Positions 51,894-61,050 of a stretch of 64,000 nt of DNA are shown here, one piece after another. Where the stretch lies: contig CAITLU010000013.1 of assembly GCA_903893315.1 (NCBI GenBank), positions 329,665 to 393,664 on the forward strand. The letters run 5' to 3'. Every line of letters begins with the position of its first letter. Positions within the stretch are counted from its first letter, which is position 1. The notes beneath the pieces are model-generated. The model was given only the letters and a program-made list of their open reading frames with translations, ran no database searches and was not told the DNA's origin. The stretch comes from an uncultured bacterium (GTDB taxonomy: Bacteria > Desulfobacterota > Binatia > UBA1149 > CAITLU01). A program made the position numbers and the translations under genes.

Positions 51894-53366
51894 ATGGAGA
51901 TGCGGCAGGCAGTGCTCGGCATCGTGGCGTCGCAACTGCGCCGCCGAGCTTTTTCGGGAATATGCGGCCGTCGCACACTGCGTGCTGCCGTGGTCCGCAT
52001 TCTTGTGGTCGCGGTCGTGGGTTGTTCCAAGGGGTCGGCGCCCGTTTTCGACGTTGGCCGTCTCGGCGATGTACGCGTGCTTCGTCCCGCCGGAGCGCCA
52101 TCAGGGATGGTCTTTCTGTTTTCGGGGAGCGAGGGTTGGACGGCGCGCGACGACAAAGAAGCCAAGCGGCTTTCGGACGCCGGCGCCCTCGTCGCGGGCG
52201 TCGACCTGGCGGCTTACCGCAAGGCCCTCGACGCCGACGACGGTGAGTGTCTCTACCTGCTAAGCGAGATCGAATCGCTCAGTCAGCAGATCCAGCGCTC
52301 GGTTGGTGCGGAAGATTACCTGTCCCCGATTCTGGCCGGTGAGGATGAGGGCGGGACACTGGCTGCCGCAGCCTTGACGCAATCGCCGGATGCGACGGTG
52401 GCCGGTGTGGTGAGCGTCAATCCCACCGCGGTGCTCATGACGCGCTTGCCGCTGTGCCCCGGCGCTCCTGCCGACGCCGCCGCAGGAGGCGGTTTCACAT
52501 ACGGAGTCCAAGCCGAGCTGCCGGGTTTCTGGGTGGTGGCATTTTCCGCCGACGCCTCCGCCGACGCCGTAGCCCGCATCGACAGACTGAAGGCGGCGGG
52601 GTCGCCGGTCGAAATCGCGACGCTCCGTAGCAGTCCTGCTCAGGCTTCTGCGCACGAATTGCTCATCCGTTCGGTCGAGGCCCGGTTGTCCGAGAGCCGG
52701 CAGTCGTCGTCAGTGCGATCGCTACCGTTGGTCGAGCTTCGTGCCGACGCCCCGGGGCCCTATCTGGCGATCGTGGTGTCGGGAGATGGAGGTTGGCGCG
52801 ATCTCGACAAGTCGATCTCCGAGTTTCTTCAACGCCGCGGTGTTTCGACCGTGGGTCTGGATGCTCTGCGCTACTTCTGGCGGAGCAGGAAGCCCGAAGA
52901 ACTCGCCGCCGATCTCGCGTCGGTGATCGATCACTATTGCTCGGCGTGGGGAACCAGCCGCGTCGTATTGATCGGGTATTCGTTCGGCGCCGATGTGCTG
53001 CCGTTTGCCTACAATCGACTCGACCCGCAGACCCGCGCCAGGGTCGTGCAGATTTCGTTGCTCGGCTTCTCGACCACCACGGATTTTGAAGTCCATGTGG
53101 CCGCGTGGCTCGGCGCCGGTGTCAGCGCCGATTCCGTGCCGAACGCGGCCGAGGTGGAACGCATCGCGCCGGCGCTGATTCAATGTTTCATGGGTGAAGA
53201 GGAAGACGACAGCGCCTGTCCGGATCTGGAAAAATCTGGCGTCGAAGTTGTCCGCACCAGCGGTGGACATCACTTTGACGGCGATTACGACGCGCTCGGC
53301 GAAACGGTCCTAGCCGGACTTACGCGGCGGCAACCGCTGCCAACGCCCGGTGGGGAACCCCGTTAG
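51894..53366 (+). CDS. acvB: AcvB/VirJ-family periplasmic lipoprotein
   Basis: About 490 residues. A hydrophobic segment ending in the lipobox-like VVGC (about 39-42) suggests a lipoprotein. An N-terminal domain of unclear role is followed by the VirJ alpha/beta-hydrolase domain: SGDGGWRDLDKSISEFLQ, GLDALRYFW, GYSFGADVLPF (nucleophile Ser363) and SGGHHFDGDY. In Agrobacterium and Rhizobium AcvB/AtvA hydrolyses lysyl-phosphatidylglycerol made by LpiA, the MprF homologue, which here is the neighbouring gene. The ATG at 51894 is chosen; a GTG at 51990 would give a shorter signal peptide. The open frame upstream belongs to the pseudogene. Confidence 0.85.
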   Translation: MEMRQAVLGIVASQLRRRAFSGICGRRTLRAAVVRILVVAVVGCSKGSAPVFDVGRLGDVRVLRPAGAPSGMVFLFSGSEGWTARDDKEAKRLSDAGALVAGVDLAAYRKALDADDGECLYLLSEIESLSQQIQRSVGAEDYLSPILAGEDEGGTLAAAALTQSPDATVAGVVSVNPTAVLMTRLPLCPGAPADAAAGGGFTYGVQAELPGFWVVAFSADASADAVARIDRLKAAGSPVEIATLRSSPAQASAHELLIRSVEARLSESRQSSSVRSLPLVELRADAPGPYLAIVVSGDGGWRDLDKSISEFLQRRGVSTVGLDALRYFWRSRKPEELAADLASVIDHYCSAWGTSRVVLIGYSFGADVLPFAYNRLDPQTRARVVQISLLGFSTTTDFEVHVAAWLGAGVSADSVPNAAEVERIAPALIQCFMGEEEDDSACPDLEKSGVEVVRTSGGHHFDGDYDALGETVLAGLTRRQPLPTPGGEPR

Positions 53367-53427
53367 GGATGTCGGCGTGTGCCGCCGCCTGGTGCAGTGC
53401 ACCAAGCCAAATCCCTAAACGAACTGT

Positions 53428-53928
53428 TCAGCTGGCCTTGCGGATTCGCTTGCGTTCGCGCTTGGCGTTGATGCTGTGGCGCCGGCCGTTCACACGACGG
53501 AACGGAAAGCGGTAGACCTGCCCGGTCATTCCTTCGCGCTGGCTCCGCGTACGCCAGTCGCGCAGGCCGCTGCGCAGGTATTCGGGTTCCATATCGAGGG
53601 CCTGGCAGATGCTCGCGAACGAGAAGGGCCAGGTCATGTCGTCTGACTCGAGCCACGACTCTACGTCGTAGTCTTCAACTGTTTCGACGGGCAGCTCGAT
53701 GCAGGGTTGGACGAAGGCCCTTTGGAACGATGCGATCGCGTCTTCGAGCACCGCGAGCATCAGCCTTTTTTCCGGAACCAGGGAAGCTTCCGCGAAGATC
53801 CGATCGTAGAACTGCAAGGGCGTCATGGTATCCGGCGCGACCATGGTCAAGGCCGGATCTTCGACGCAGACGGTCCGTGATTTCCTCGGTTCTTGGGCTG
53901 CTTGGATCGCCGGTGCTTGTTCGCTCAT
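53428..53928 (-). CDS. Small conserved protein of unknown function, WPF-signature family, copy 2
   Basis: A 166-residue protein sharing its core with the gene at 11014-11433: LVPEKRLMLAVLEDAIASFQ (about 51-70), then SWLESDDMTWPFSFASICQA, then LDMEPEYLRSGLRDWRTR. It has an extra N-terminal 30 residues and a very basic tail (VNGRRHSINAKRERKRIRK), suggesting nucleic-acid contact. I do not recognise a named family. It precedes a MerR-type regulator on the same strand after 86 bases, counting in the direction of transcription from that regulator. Confidence 0.75.
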   Translation of the reverse strand: MSEQAPAIQAAQEPRKSRTVCVEDPALTMVAPDTMTPLQFYDRIFAEASLVPEKRLMLAVLEDAIASFQRAFVQPCIELPVETVEDYDVESWLESDDMTWPFSFASICQALDMEPEYLRSGLRDWRTRSQREGMTGQVYRFPFRRVNGRRHSINAKRERKRIRKAS

Positions 53929-54014
53929 GGTTTTCGAATCCCCTTGTCAGTCGGCCGCCGGACCCCATCCGGTGGGCACGCCGCTCCAGTCTCACCCTCG
54001 TAAAGACGCTGCCG

Positions 54015-54782
54015 TCAGCCGGCGGCCTTGGATAGCTGCCCGTCTTCCTTTTCCTGCCTCAGTTCTTGGATCAGTCGCAACAGGAGTCTGCGGCGCAGAA
54101 GCACGATGAAGCGTTCGACGAGCTTCACCCCGGCCAGCGCCATCGTCGCCAGCTGGCCTTCTTCGACCTTTCCGGTCACGGCGCGCGAGAACATCTTCAG
54201 TTCCTCGCGCGCGAGTTTTTCGATGGCGCCCGCGTAGATCGGCAGCGACACCTCGTTTGGGATGAGGCTCTTGTCGATGCCGGCTCTTTGAAGCTCGGCC
54301 AACGTATCGAGCATCAAGATGTCGTCGCCCTCGAAGTATCTGGTACCGCCTCGATCGACCGGCTCCAGCGCACCGAACTCGATCGCGAAATCGAGTTCGC
54401 CAGGGTCGAAGCCGTAGTGGGTGATTGCCTGCTCGACGGTCAGCGGATTGCGCCCCGGTGCGTAGTGCATCGTCTCGTAGAAGGTTCCTTCGAGGCCGAC
54501 GAGGGTGTCCACTTCGCGGGGGCTGATGATCGCGTCGTTCTGATCGAGAACCGCACGGATCACGTCGAGAGGTAGAAAACGCTTTTGTTGCAGTTCCTTG
54601 ATGAAGCGGATGCGCGTGACGAAGGAGCGGTCGTAGTAGGCCATGTTGCGGCCGGTCTTTAGCGTCGGTGCCGGCAGCAGCTTTTCACGCATGTAGAACT
54701 TGATCGTCGCGATGGGGACTCCCGTTTCCCGAGCGAGGCCGGAAATTCGCAGGAGACCGTCCTTGGAGAACTTGCTACGCAA
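54015..54782 (-). CDS. MerR-family transcriptional regulator
   Basis: 255 residues. The N-terminal winged helix-turn-helix reads LLRISGLARETGVPIATIKF (about 10-29), then YMREKLLPAP and NMAYYDRSFVTRIRFIKEL, followed by a long helix. The C-terminal part (about 100-255) is longer than in metal-responsive MerR proteins and has no paired Cys, so a small organic ligand is more likely. It diverges from glpD across 290 bases and may control that cluster, which is inference from position. Confidence 0.88.
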   Translation of the reverse strand: MRSKFSKDGLLRISGLARETGVPIATIKFYMREKLLPAPTLKTGRNMAYYDRSFVTRIRFIKELQQKRFLPLDVIRAVLDQNDAIISPREVDTLVGLEGTFYETMHYAPGRNPLTVEQAITHYGFDPGELDFAIEFGALEPVDRGGTRYFEGDDILMLDTLAELQRAGIDKSLIPNEVSLPIYAGAIEKLAREELKMFSRAVTGKVEEGQLATMALAGVKLVERFIVLLRRRLLLRLIQELRQEKEDGQLSKAAG

Positions 54783-55072
54783 TGGTGAAATCGTCCCGGA
54801 AGTGACCGCAAAAATACACGCAGGAACTAGCGAGTGCGGGTGTCTACTTACTGAAACACGTTCTTTGCTGTCAAGGTAAATCTGCGTTTTATATGATGAT
54901 GCGGGGCGTCATCTCTGGGCGCGCGACGCTTGCCGAGCTTGGTGCTGAGGGTCTAGCGTGAGTGTCGGCTGCTATCTCGAAGCAGGCCCCGTCGCGGATT
55001 CTTCGCCCCAGCTTTTCGACATCCGGTCGGGCGGATTGACATCCCCCCCCAGCGCATCTACGGGCAGCCACC
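54783..55072. promoter_or_regulatory. Divergent promoter region between the MerR-type gene and glpD
   Basis: A TTGACA hexamer points toward the regulator (minus strand, 54874 down to 54869). Another points toward glpD (55036-55041) with TACGGG 17 bases on, a weak -10 close to the GTG start. An AT-rich stretch GCGTTTTATATGATGATG lies at about 54884-54901. No clear long inverted repeat that could be the regulator's operator was found by eye. Confidence 0.35.
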
Positions 55073-56716
55073 GTGTCAGCCAGCGTCAATGATTCGCTCG
55101 ACTTCGATATTCACTGGAGAGCCCGTGCCTTTGAGCGCGCTGCCGACGGTGTGCTCGACCTGGTCGTCGTGGGCGGTGGTATCACGGGCGCCGGCGTTGC
55201 GCGTGAGGCTGCCCTTCGCGGGCTGAAGACGCTCGTCGTCGACAAAGGCGATTTCGCCAGTGGCACCAGCAGCCGTTCTTCCAAACTGATCCACGGAGGC
55301 CTTCGCTACCTGGCTCAGGGCGACATCGGCTTGGTCAGGGAGTCGGCGCGCGAGCGGGCTGTGCTGCGACGCCTGGCTCCGCATCTGGCCAAACCTCTGG
55401 AGATGTTGATTCCTACGGCTTCGCTTGCGGGTCGTCTGAAGATGCAGGCCGGCCTGTGGGGCTTCGAGAAGCTCGCGGGTGATCAAGGCGCCGAGCATTA
55501 CCAGGTACTGGATCGGGCCGAGACCCTGCGCGTCGAACCGGGGCTCAAGAGCACGCGTCTTGCCGGCTGCGTGATTTTCCAGGAGTTTCTGACCGACGAC
55601 GCCCGTCTGGTTCTGGAGAACATCCAGTCTGCCGCGCGGCTCGGTGCACTGACGGTCAACTACGCCGAAGTCACTGGTATCGAAAGCGACGCCGCCGGTC
55701 TTCGAGTGAGTTTACTCGACGGTTTTGGTCAGGGCAGTCTGGTGGTTCGCACCCACGCGCTGGTGAATGCTGCCGGTCCTTGGTTCGACCGTGTACGCGG
55801 CTTTGGCGCGCCTGAGTCAGCACCGATGGTTCAACTGACGCGCGGTATCCATCTCGTTGTTCCGTTCGACAAACTTCCCGCCCGCCACAGCGTGGTGCTG
55901 AAATCTCCCGATGGCAGATCCACATTCGTGGTGCCGCGAGGGAAGCTGGTCTACATCGGTACCACCGACACGCTTTACGAAGGTGCTCCCGAAGAGCCGG
56001 GAGTTTCGTCCGCGGATGCCGCCTATCTTCTCGAGTCGGTAGCGGGAACCTTTGAGGTTTCGCCGTGCGCGGCTGACATCGTCGGCACCTGGTCGGGAGT
56101 GCGGCCGCTGCTGCGACAGGACGGCAAGGCGCCTTCGGAGATCTCGCGGCGTGACGAACTTATGGTAGGTTCCGGCCCGGTCGTCGCCATTGCCGGCGGC
56201 AAACTGACGACCTATCGCCGCATGGCCGAGCGCGTCTGTGTCGAAGTCTGCCGCTTGATCGGACACGAGCCCGAAGGCGGCGTGAATTCCGCCGACGCGC
56301 CACTGGCAGGCGGGAGCAGCGAGCAGCAGGAGGCGGCACGCGCGGCACTGAAGCCGCTTGCCGACGTGAGTCTCGACGCGAGACTGTGGAGCAGCTACGG
56401 GCTGGCGGCACGCGCGATGGTCGAAGCCATCCATGCCGATGCGTCGCTCGCGCAGCCGGTCGCCGGTTTGGGTGAACTCATCCAAGCTGAAGTCGAGCAC
56501 TACGTGAAGCACGAGATGGCGACGTCGCTCGATGACGTTCTTCGGCGCCGTTCGCGCCTTGCGATGTATGACACCCGTTCTGCGATCGACGCCGCTCCTG
56601 CGGTGGCATCGGTTTTAGGTGTCATGCTTGGCTGGGATGAAGCCCGCTGTCGCCGCGAGGCTGAGACAGCCACTTCTCTATGGAGCAGTGAGTTGGCCGC
56701 CGTGCGCGCGGCCTGA
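55073..56716 (+). CDS. glpD: FAD-dependent glycerol-3-phosphate dehydrogenase
   Basis: A 547-residue flavoenzyme oxidising glycerol 3-phosphate to DHAP at the membrane, passing electrons to quinones. FAD motif VVVGGGITGAGVAREA at 31-46, FASGTSSRSSKLIHGGLRYL (the GlpD signature), VNAAGPWFD and the GTTDT segment are all present; GGKLTTYRRMAE closes the FAD fold. The start is GTG. It heads a plus-strand run of closely spaced genes with the AGPS-like oxidase and the FGGY kinase. Confidence 0.95.
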   Translation: MSASVNDSLDFDIHWRARAFERAADGVLDLVVVGGGITGAGVAREAALRGLKTLVVDKGDFASGTSSRSSKLIHGGLRYLAQGDIGLVRESARERAVLRRLAPHLAKPLEMLIPTASLAGRLKMQAGLWGFEKLAGDQGAEHYQVLDRAETLRVEPGLKSTRLAGCVIFQEFLTDDARLVLENIQSAARLGALTVNYAEVTGIESDAAGLRVSLLDGFGQGSLVVRTHALVNAAGPWFDRVRGFGAPESAPMVQLTRGIHLVVPFDKLPARHSVVLKSPDGRSTFVVPRGKLVYIGTTDTLYEGAPEEPGVSSADAAYLLESVAGTFEVSPCAADIVGTWSGVRPLLRQDGKAPSEISRRDELMVGSGPVVAIAGGKLTTYRRMAERVCVEVCRLIGHEPEGGVNSADAPLAGGSSEQQEAARAALKPLADVSLDARLWSSYGLAARAMVEAIHADASLAQPVAGLGELIQAEVEHYVKHEMATSLDDVLRRRSRLAMYDTRSAIDAAPAVASVLGVMLGWDEARCRREAETATSLWSSELAAVRAA

Positions 56717-56745
56717 CGAGAATCACGGATCGAGGAAAGTTGATC

Positions 56746-58155
56746 ATGGCCCACACCGCGTCCCCCACCGACCTTGCTGCGACCCTTACCCGCGATATTC
56801 CCGGTCTCGAAGTTCTCAGCGATGCGGCCGCGATCCAGGCGCGCAGTCGCGACAGCTGGGTGCGCTCGCTGATGAAGTCGCGACTGGATGGACCGCCGAG
56901 TGCGGCCGTCGTTGTACGTCCGGCGTCTGCCGGAGAAGTTGCTGCGGTGCTGGCCTGGGCGGATCGCTCGCGCACTCCAGTCATTCCGTTCGGGCTCGGC
57001 TCGGGCGTGTGTGGGGCGGTGCTGGCTGAAGGCGGAGAGATCGTGCTGGACCTCGGCAAGATGAACCGCCTTCTCGAAGTCAACGGCGACTCGCTGACCG
57101 CGGTGGTCGAGTCCGGTATGCGTGGCTCGGACTTCGAGGCGGCACTGGCAGCACGCGGTTTCACGATGGGGCATTGGCCGCAGTCGATTGAACTCTCGAC
57201 GGTGGGCGGCTGGTGTGCGACTCGCGCCTCGGGACAGTTCTCGACTCTCTACGGCAACATCGAGCAGATGTTGCTCGGCTGCGAGGTCGCGCTTGCCGAC
57301 GGGCGTCTGATCCGTTTGCCGTCGGTACCGCGTTCGGCGACCGGGCCGGACTTGAGGCATCTCTTCCTCGGCAGCGAAGGAACGCTCGGGGTCTTTACCG
57401 AACTGACCTTCCGTATCCACCCGGCGCCGGAGAAACAGCTCGGCCGCGCCTTCACGATGCCGACCCTGGGGGCCGGTCTCGAAGCTCTGCGGAAGATCAT
57501 GCGCGCCGGCTGGACGCCGGCGGTCACCCGCCTCTACGACGCCACCGAGGCTGGTCGTAATTTCTCCATCATTGCCGACGGCAAGCCCGTGTTGCTGCTG
57601 ATGAGTGAGGGAACCGCTCTACGAGTCGACACCGAGGCCGCTGCGGTCGCCGCGATAGTCGCTGGCGAAGGCGGCATCGACCGCGGCGAAGAGCCGCTGA
57701 AGAGTTGGCTCGGCCATCGCAACAACGTTCCAACCTTCGAGAGCCTGCTGGAGCAGGGCCTGATTGCCGATACGATCGAGGTTGCCATTTCGTGGGACCG
57801 CATCGGCGATCTGTTCGAGACGGTCTGCGCCCGCGGCGCCAAGGTGGAGTCGGTGTTCGCGATGAGCGGGCACGTTTCGCACTGCTACACCCAGGGCGCC
57901 AACATCTATTTCACGTTCGTCGGCGCCCAGCGGGACCTCCCGTCGGCGATCCGTACCTACGACGAGGTATGGAAGACGACGATCGAGACCACCATCGAAC
58001 TTGGTGGCACCATTGCCCACCACCACGGCATCGGGCGGGTACGCAAACCGTGGCTTCACAAGGAACTGGGAGAAGGCGTGGCGTTGTTGGCTGCGCTCAA
58101 GCGCAGTCTCGACCCCAACGGGATTCTGAATCCCGGCGTGTTGGTCGATCCCTGA
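56746..58155 (+). CDS. FAD-linked oxidase resembling alkyldihydroxyacetonephosphate synthase
   Basis: A 469-residue protein with an N-terminal PP-loop FAD-binding domain (PFGLGSGVCGAVL, about 82-94; STVGGWCATRASGQFSTLYG, about 150-169) and a C-terminal FAD-oxidase domain. It has the HHHGIGRVRKPW motif (from about 425), which corresponds to the active-site HHHG region of alkyl-DHAP synthase, the ether-bond-forming enzyme. D-lactate/glycolate dehydrogenase relatives lack the triple-His motif. Bacterial homologues next to glpD and glpK are widespread but their reaction is unproven. The ATG at 56746 has GAGGAAAG upstream. Confidence 0.82.
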   Translation: MAHTASPTDLAATLTRDIPGLEVLSDAAAIQARSRDSWVRSLMKSRLDGPPSAAVVVRPASAGEVAAVLAWADRSRTPVIPFGLGSGVCGAVLAEGGEIVLDLGKMNRLLEVNGDSLTAVVESGMRGSDFEAALAARGFTMGHWPQSIELSTVGGWCATRASGQFSTLYGNIEQMLLGCEVALADGRLIRLPSVPRSATGPDLRHLFLGSEGTLGVFTELTFRIHPAPEKQLGRAFTMPTLGAGLEALRKIMRAGWTPAVTRLYDATEAGRNFSIIADGKPVLLLMSEGTALRVDTEAAAVAAIVAGEGGIDRGEEPLKSWLGHRNNVPTFESLLEQGLIADTIEVAISWDRIGDLFETVCARGAKVESVFAMSGHVSHCYTQGANIYFTFVGAQRDLPSAIRTYDEVWKTTIETTIELGGTIAHHHGIGRVRKPWLHKELGEGVALLAALKRSLDPNGILNPGVLVDP

Positions 58156-58162
58156 GGCTTCG

Positions 58163-59611
58163 ATGGCGCGATTCGTCATGGCGATCGATGCCGGCACCAC
58201 CGGCGTACGCGCGGTGCTCGTTGACCGACAGAGCAGGCCAGTGGCGACCGCTTACCGCGAAATCGTCGGCCACTATCCGCACCCGGGTTGGGTGGAACAG
58301 GATCCGGCGGCTATCTGGGCTTCGACCCGCGAGGTGATTGGCGAGGTCATCGGTCGAATCGGTGCCAACCCGCACGACGTGGCTGCCATCGGTATCACCA
58401 ATCAGCGCTCGTCGATCATGGCCTGGGACGGGCCGACAGGCCGTCCGCTCTCGCCGTTGCTGGTGTGGCAGGATACGCGCGCTTCGGAGCGCTGCGGCGA
58501 ATTGCAGGGCCAGGGTTTTTTCATCACGCCGATGATGGCGGCCTCCAAGGCCGAATGGATACTCGGCAATGTGAAGGAAGCCGTTGAGGCGGCCGGGGCG
58601 GGGCGACTGCGTCTGGGTACTCCCAACTCGTGGTTGGTCGCCTGCCTTTGCGGTGACATCAACGTCAGCGACCACGGTAACGCGAGCGCCACAGGATTCT
58701 ACTCGTACTTCCAAACAGGCTGGGATGCGTCGCCGCTGGCCGCCATGGGCATCAACGAGGCGTGGCTGCCGCGTCTGGTCGATTCGATGGGTGAAGTGGC
58801 TCGCAGCCGTGCCGATGTCTTCGGCGCGGAAGTTCCGGTGGCCGGAATGGCAGGCGACCAGCAGGCTTCCCTGTTCGGCCTTGCGTGCATCGAAGTCGGT
58901 GAGACCAAGTGTTCATACGGCACGTCGGCGATGATCACCGTCAACTCGGGCGAGTCGGTGGCGATCGGCGGACCTGGAACCTATCCGATCGTCGCGTGGC
59001 GCAGCGGCGAGCGCACCATCTTCAGTCTCGAAGGGCAGGTGGTCACGGCTGGCGCGGCGGTGCAGTGGTTGCGAGACGGGTTGGGGCTGATCGGCGATGC
59101 GAGCGAAAGTTCGGCGTTGGCTGCGAGCGTTGCCGACAGCGGCGGAGTGTGGGCGGTGCCGGCGTTTCAGGGACTCGGCACTCCGCTGATGAACGCCGAG
59201 GCCAGGGCCATGATCGGCGGTCTGTCACGAGGTTCGACGCGAGCGCACGTTACGCGCGCCGTACTCGAAGGAGTGGCCCACCGGGTTGCCGACGTGGCCG
59301 AGAGTTTGAGCGAAGGTGTCCGACGGGCACCGTCGCTGCGCGTGGACGGCGGCGCCAGCCGCAATGATTTCCTGCTTCAGTGCCAGTCGGATCTGCTCGG
59401 GATTCCGGTCGAACGCTCTGCGGTCAGCGACGGCGCGGCTTTCGGTGCCGCGCGGCTCGCCGGTATCGGAGTCGGATTCTGGCCGAGCGAAGAGGCCGCG
59501 CAGTGGAGGAGCGAGCGCGTCTTTGAACCGGCAATATCGACGGACGAGCGCGAATCTCGGCGCGCGTTGTGGAAGCGTCGGCTCGAATTACCGCTGGCAG
59601 GTCTCGGCTGA
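58163..59611 (+). CDS. FGGY-family kinase, glycerol-kinase-like
   Basis: A 482-residue sugar/polyol kinase. The phosphate-1 loop is AIDAGTTGVRAVLVD (8-22), the substrate region NQRSS (80-84) and VWQDTRA (101-107), and the catalytic Asp is in GMAGDQQASLFG (about 229-240). In true glycerol kinases the NQR is followed by Glu-Thr, and that Glu binds glycerol; here it is Ser-Ser. The substrate may thus be glycerol or a related triol. It lies 7 bases after the oxidase gene, and the cluster context supports a glycerol-type substrate. Confidence 0.85.
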   Translation: MARFVMAIDAGTTGVRAVLVDRQSRPVATAYREIVGHYPHPGWVEQDPAAIWASTREVIGEVIGRIGANPHDVAAIGITNQRSSIMAWDGPTGRPLSPLLVWQDTRASERCGELQGQGFFITPMMAASKAEWILGNVKEAVEAAGAGRLRLGTPNSWLVACLCGDINVSDHGNASATGFYSYFQTGWDASPLAAMGINEAWLPRLVDSMGEVARSRADVFGAEVPVAGMAGDQQASLFGLACIEVGETKCSYGTSAMITVNSGESVAIGGPGTYPIVAWRSGERTIFSLEGQVVTAGAAVQWLRDGLGLIGDASESSALAASVADSGGVWAVPAFQGLGTPLMNAEARAMIGGLSRGSTRAHVTRAVLEGVAHRVADVAESLSEGVRRAPSLRVDGGASRNDFLLQCQSDLLGIPVERSAVSDGAAFGAARLAGIGVGFWPSEEAAQWRSERVFEPAISTDERESRRALWKRRLELPLAGLG

Positions 59612-59640
59612 GCGGGCGCCGCCCGGTTTTCTGAATACCC

Positions 59641-60264
59641 ATGGCGATTCGTCTGGTTATTTTCGACTGTGACGGGGTGCTCTTCGACTCCGAAGACGCC
59701 AACATCGCTTTCTATAACGAAGTACTGCGCCTTTGCGGTGAGCCGCCGATGCTCGGTGCCGAACAGGTCGCCTGTCACGCGCTGGCCTCTGCCCAACTCT
59801 TCGAAAAGTACTACGGCGACCGGCCGCATCTGCTCGCGCGCGTGCAGACTACGGCGAAACAGCTCGACTACGGTCCCTTCTACCGCTTGATGTCGCCGAA
59901 GCCGCTGCTGCGACCGGTGCTCGCCGAACTACGCGCGAACTACGCGGTCGCGATGGCGACCAATCGCGGGCAGACGACCCAGGGTGTCCTGGAACACTTT
60001 GACCTCCAGCCGTTTTTCGATCTGGCGGTCGGAGTTCTCGACGTTCCCAGACCCAAGCCGTATCCGGACATGCTGATGCGTTGCCTGGAGCATTTTTCCC
60101 TCGGAGCTGAAGAGGCCGTTTTCGTAGGCGATCAGACCAGCGATGCCGAGTGCGCTCGGGCGGCAGGCCTGCACTTCGTCGGCATCGGACCGGCGGCAGC
60201 GACCTCGGTGCTGCGCATTGCCGAACTGGCCGAGTTGCCGGCGCTGCTGGCGGGGCTTGGCTGA
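59641..60264 (+). CDS. HAD-family phosphatase (phosphoglycolate phosphatase-like)
   Basis: A 207-residue HAD hydrolase with motif I DCDGVLFDS (Asp9, Asp11), motif II ATNRG, motif III Lys in RPKPYPD and motif IV FVGDQTSDAE. The helical cap is of the C1 type. It could remove phosphate from glycerol 3-phosphate, phosphoglycolate or a similar small ester; the gene neighbourhood suggests the former, but sequence alone cannot decide. It lies 29 bases after the kinase gene. Confidence 0.88.
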   Translation: MAIRLVIFDCDGVLFDSEDANIAFYNEVLRLCGEPPMLGAEQVACHALASAQLFEKYYGDRPHLLARVQTTAKQLDYGPFYRLMSPKPLLRPVLAELRANYAVAMATNRGQTTQGVLEHFDLQPFFDLAVGVLDVPRPKPYPDMLMRCLEHFSLGAEEAVFVGDQTSDAECARAAGLHFVGIGPAAATSVLRIAELAELPALLAGLG

Positions 60265-60420
60265 GCCTCTGCCGCGCTGGTGCCGCCCCGGGAAGCGCCC
60301 TGTCCATTTCACTACGGTCGTGTCTCTCGGTTCGTGCGCGTGTCCCCTTGCGGCCGTTGGGGTGCAATGAGGTCGCGGCAGCGTTAGCATGCCGCCGCGA
60401 CTGCGACGCGTCGCAAGATC

Positions 60421-61047
60421 ATGGATCGCTTTTCCGCTTCTGCTCTTCTCGCCAGGCTTTTCGCCTACGCCGCGATGGCGGCTGGCGCCTTCGAGCTCGT
60501 GGTGCGGTCGGCCGCAAGTTCGGGTGATGTTCACTGGTTGTCGCGTGACGACGGACCGATTGAACTCGGCCAGCTAGCGGCCATCGTGCTGACGTCGGCA
60601 CTGCTTTTCCTGCTCTCTCGGCGCAGGCCGCAGCTCGCGGAACTCCTTCGGCTGCTTGCGTGTCTGGCCGCGCTGGCAGCAATGCGCGAACTCGACAACT
60701 TTTTCCTGCAGTTGGGTTGGCGCAGCGGCTACCTGTGGGTCGGCCTACCGTTCGCACTTTATGCCGTACTTCTCGTGTCCCGGGCGCGTCTTCGCCTGCT
60801 GGACCAGATCGCGGTGCTTGTTCGCAATCCCGCGTTTGCGCTGCTGGCGGTCGGCTTCTTCATCGTCGTCATCTACTCGCAACTGATCGGGCAGAAGGTG
60901 CTGTGGATCGCGGTGCTCGGCCCCGATGCCTACCGGCCTACCAAGGATCTGATCGAAGAATCCTCCGAACTGCTCGGCTATCTGATGATCGTGTTCGGCG
61001 CGGCCGAGGCTTACCTGACCATGGGCGATCGCAGCCAAGAACCCTGA
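60421..61047 (+). CDS. Integral membrane protein of unknown function
   Basis: A 208-residue protein with about six hydrophobic segments (near 8-25, 49-64, 76-88, 98-117, 135-154 and 182-198). A short loop contains REL DNFFLQLGW with charged residues between helices, and the C-terminal half has RPTKDLIEESSELLGYLMIV. I do not recognise a named family. The upstream gap of 156 bases holds no visible gene. It is 3 bases from the TonB-type gene and probably cotranscribed with it. Confidence 0.75.
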   Translation: MDRFSASALLARLFAYAAMAAGAFELVVRSAASSGDVHWLSRDDGPIELGQLAAIVLTSALLFLLSRRRPQLAELLRLLACLAALAAMRELDNFFLQLGWRSGYLWVGLPFALYAVLLVSRARLRLLDQIAVLVRNPAFALLAVGFFIVVIYSQLIGQKVLWIAVLGPDAYRPTKDLIEESSELLGYLMIVFGAAEAYLTMGDRSQEP

Positions 61048-61050
61048 GGC

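Noticed and set aside
51784..52101. 105-codon minus-strand frame over the acvB start
   Set aside because: It is antisense to acvB and to the pseudogene tail, which both show family motifs on the plus strand.
52741..53273. Minus-strand frames antisense to acvB
   Set aside because: They show no motifs and are explained by the GC-rich third positions of the plus-strand gene.
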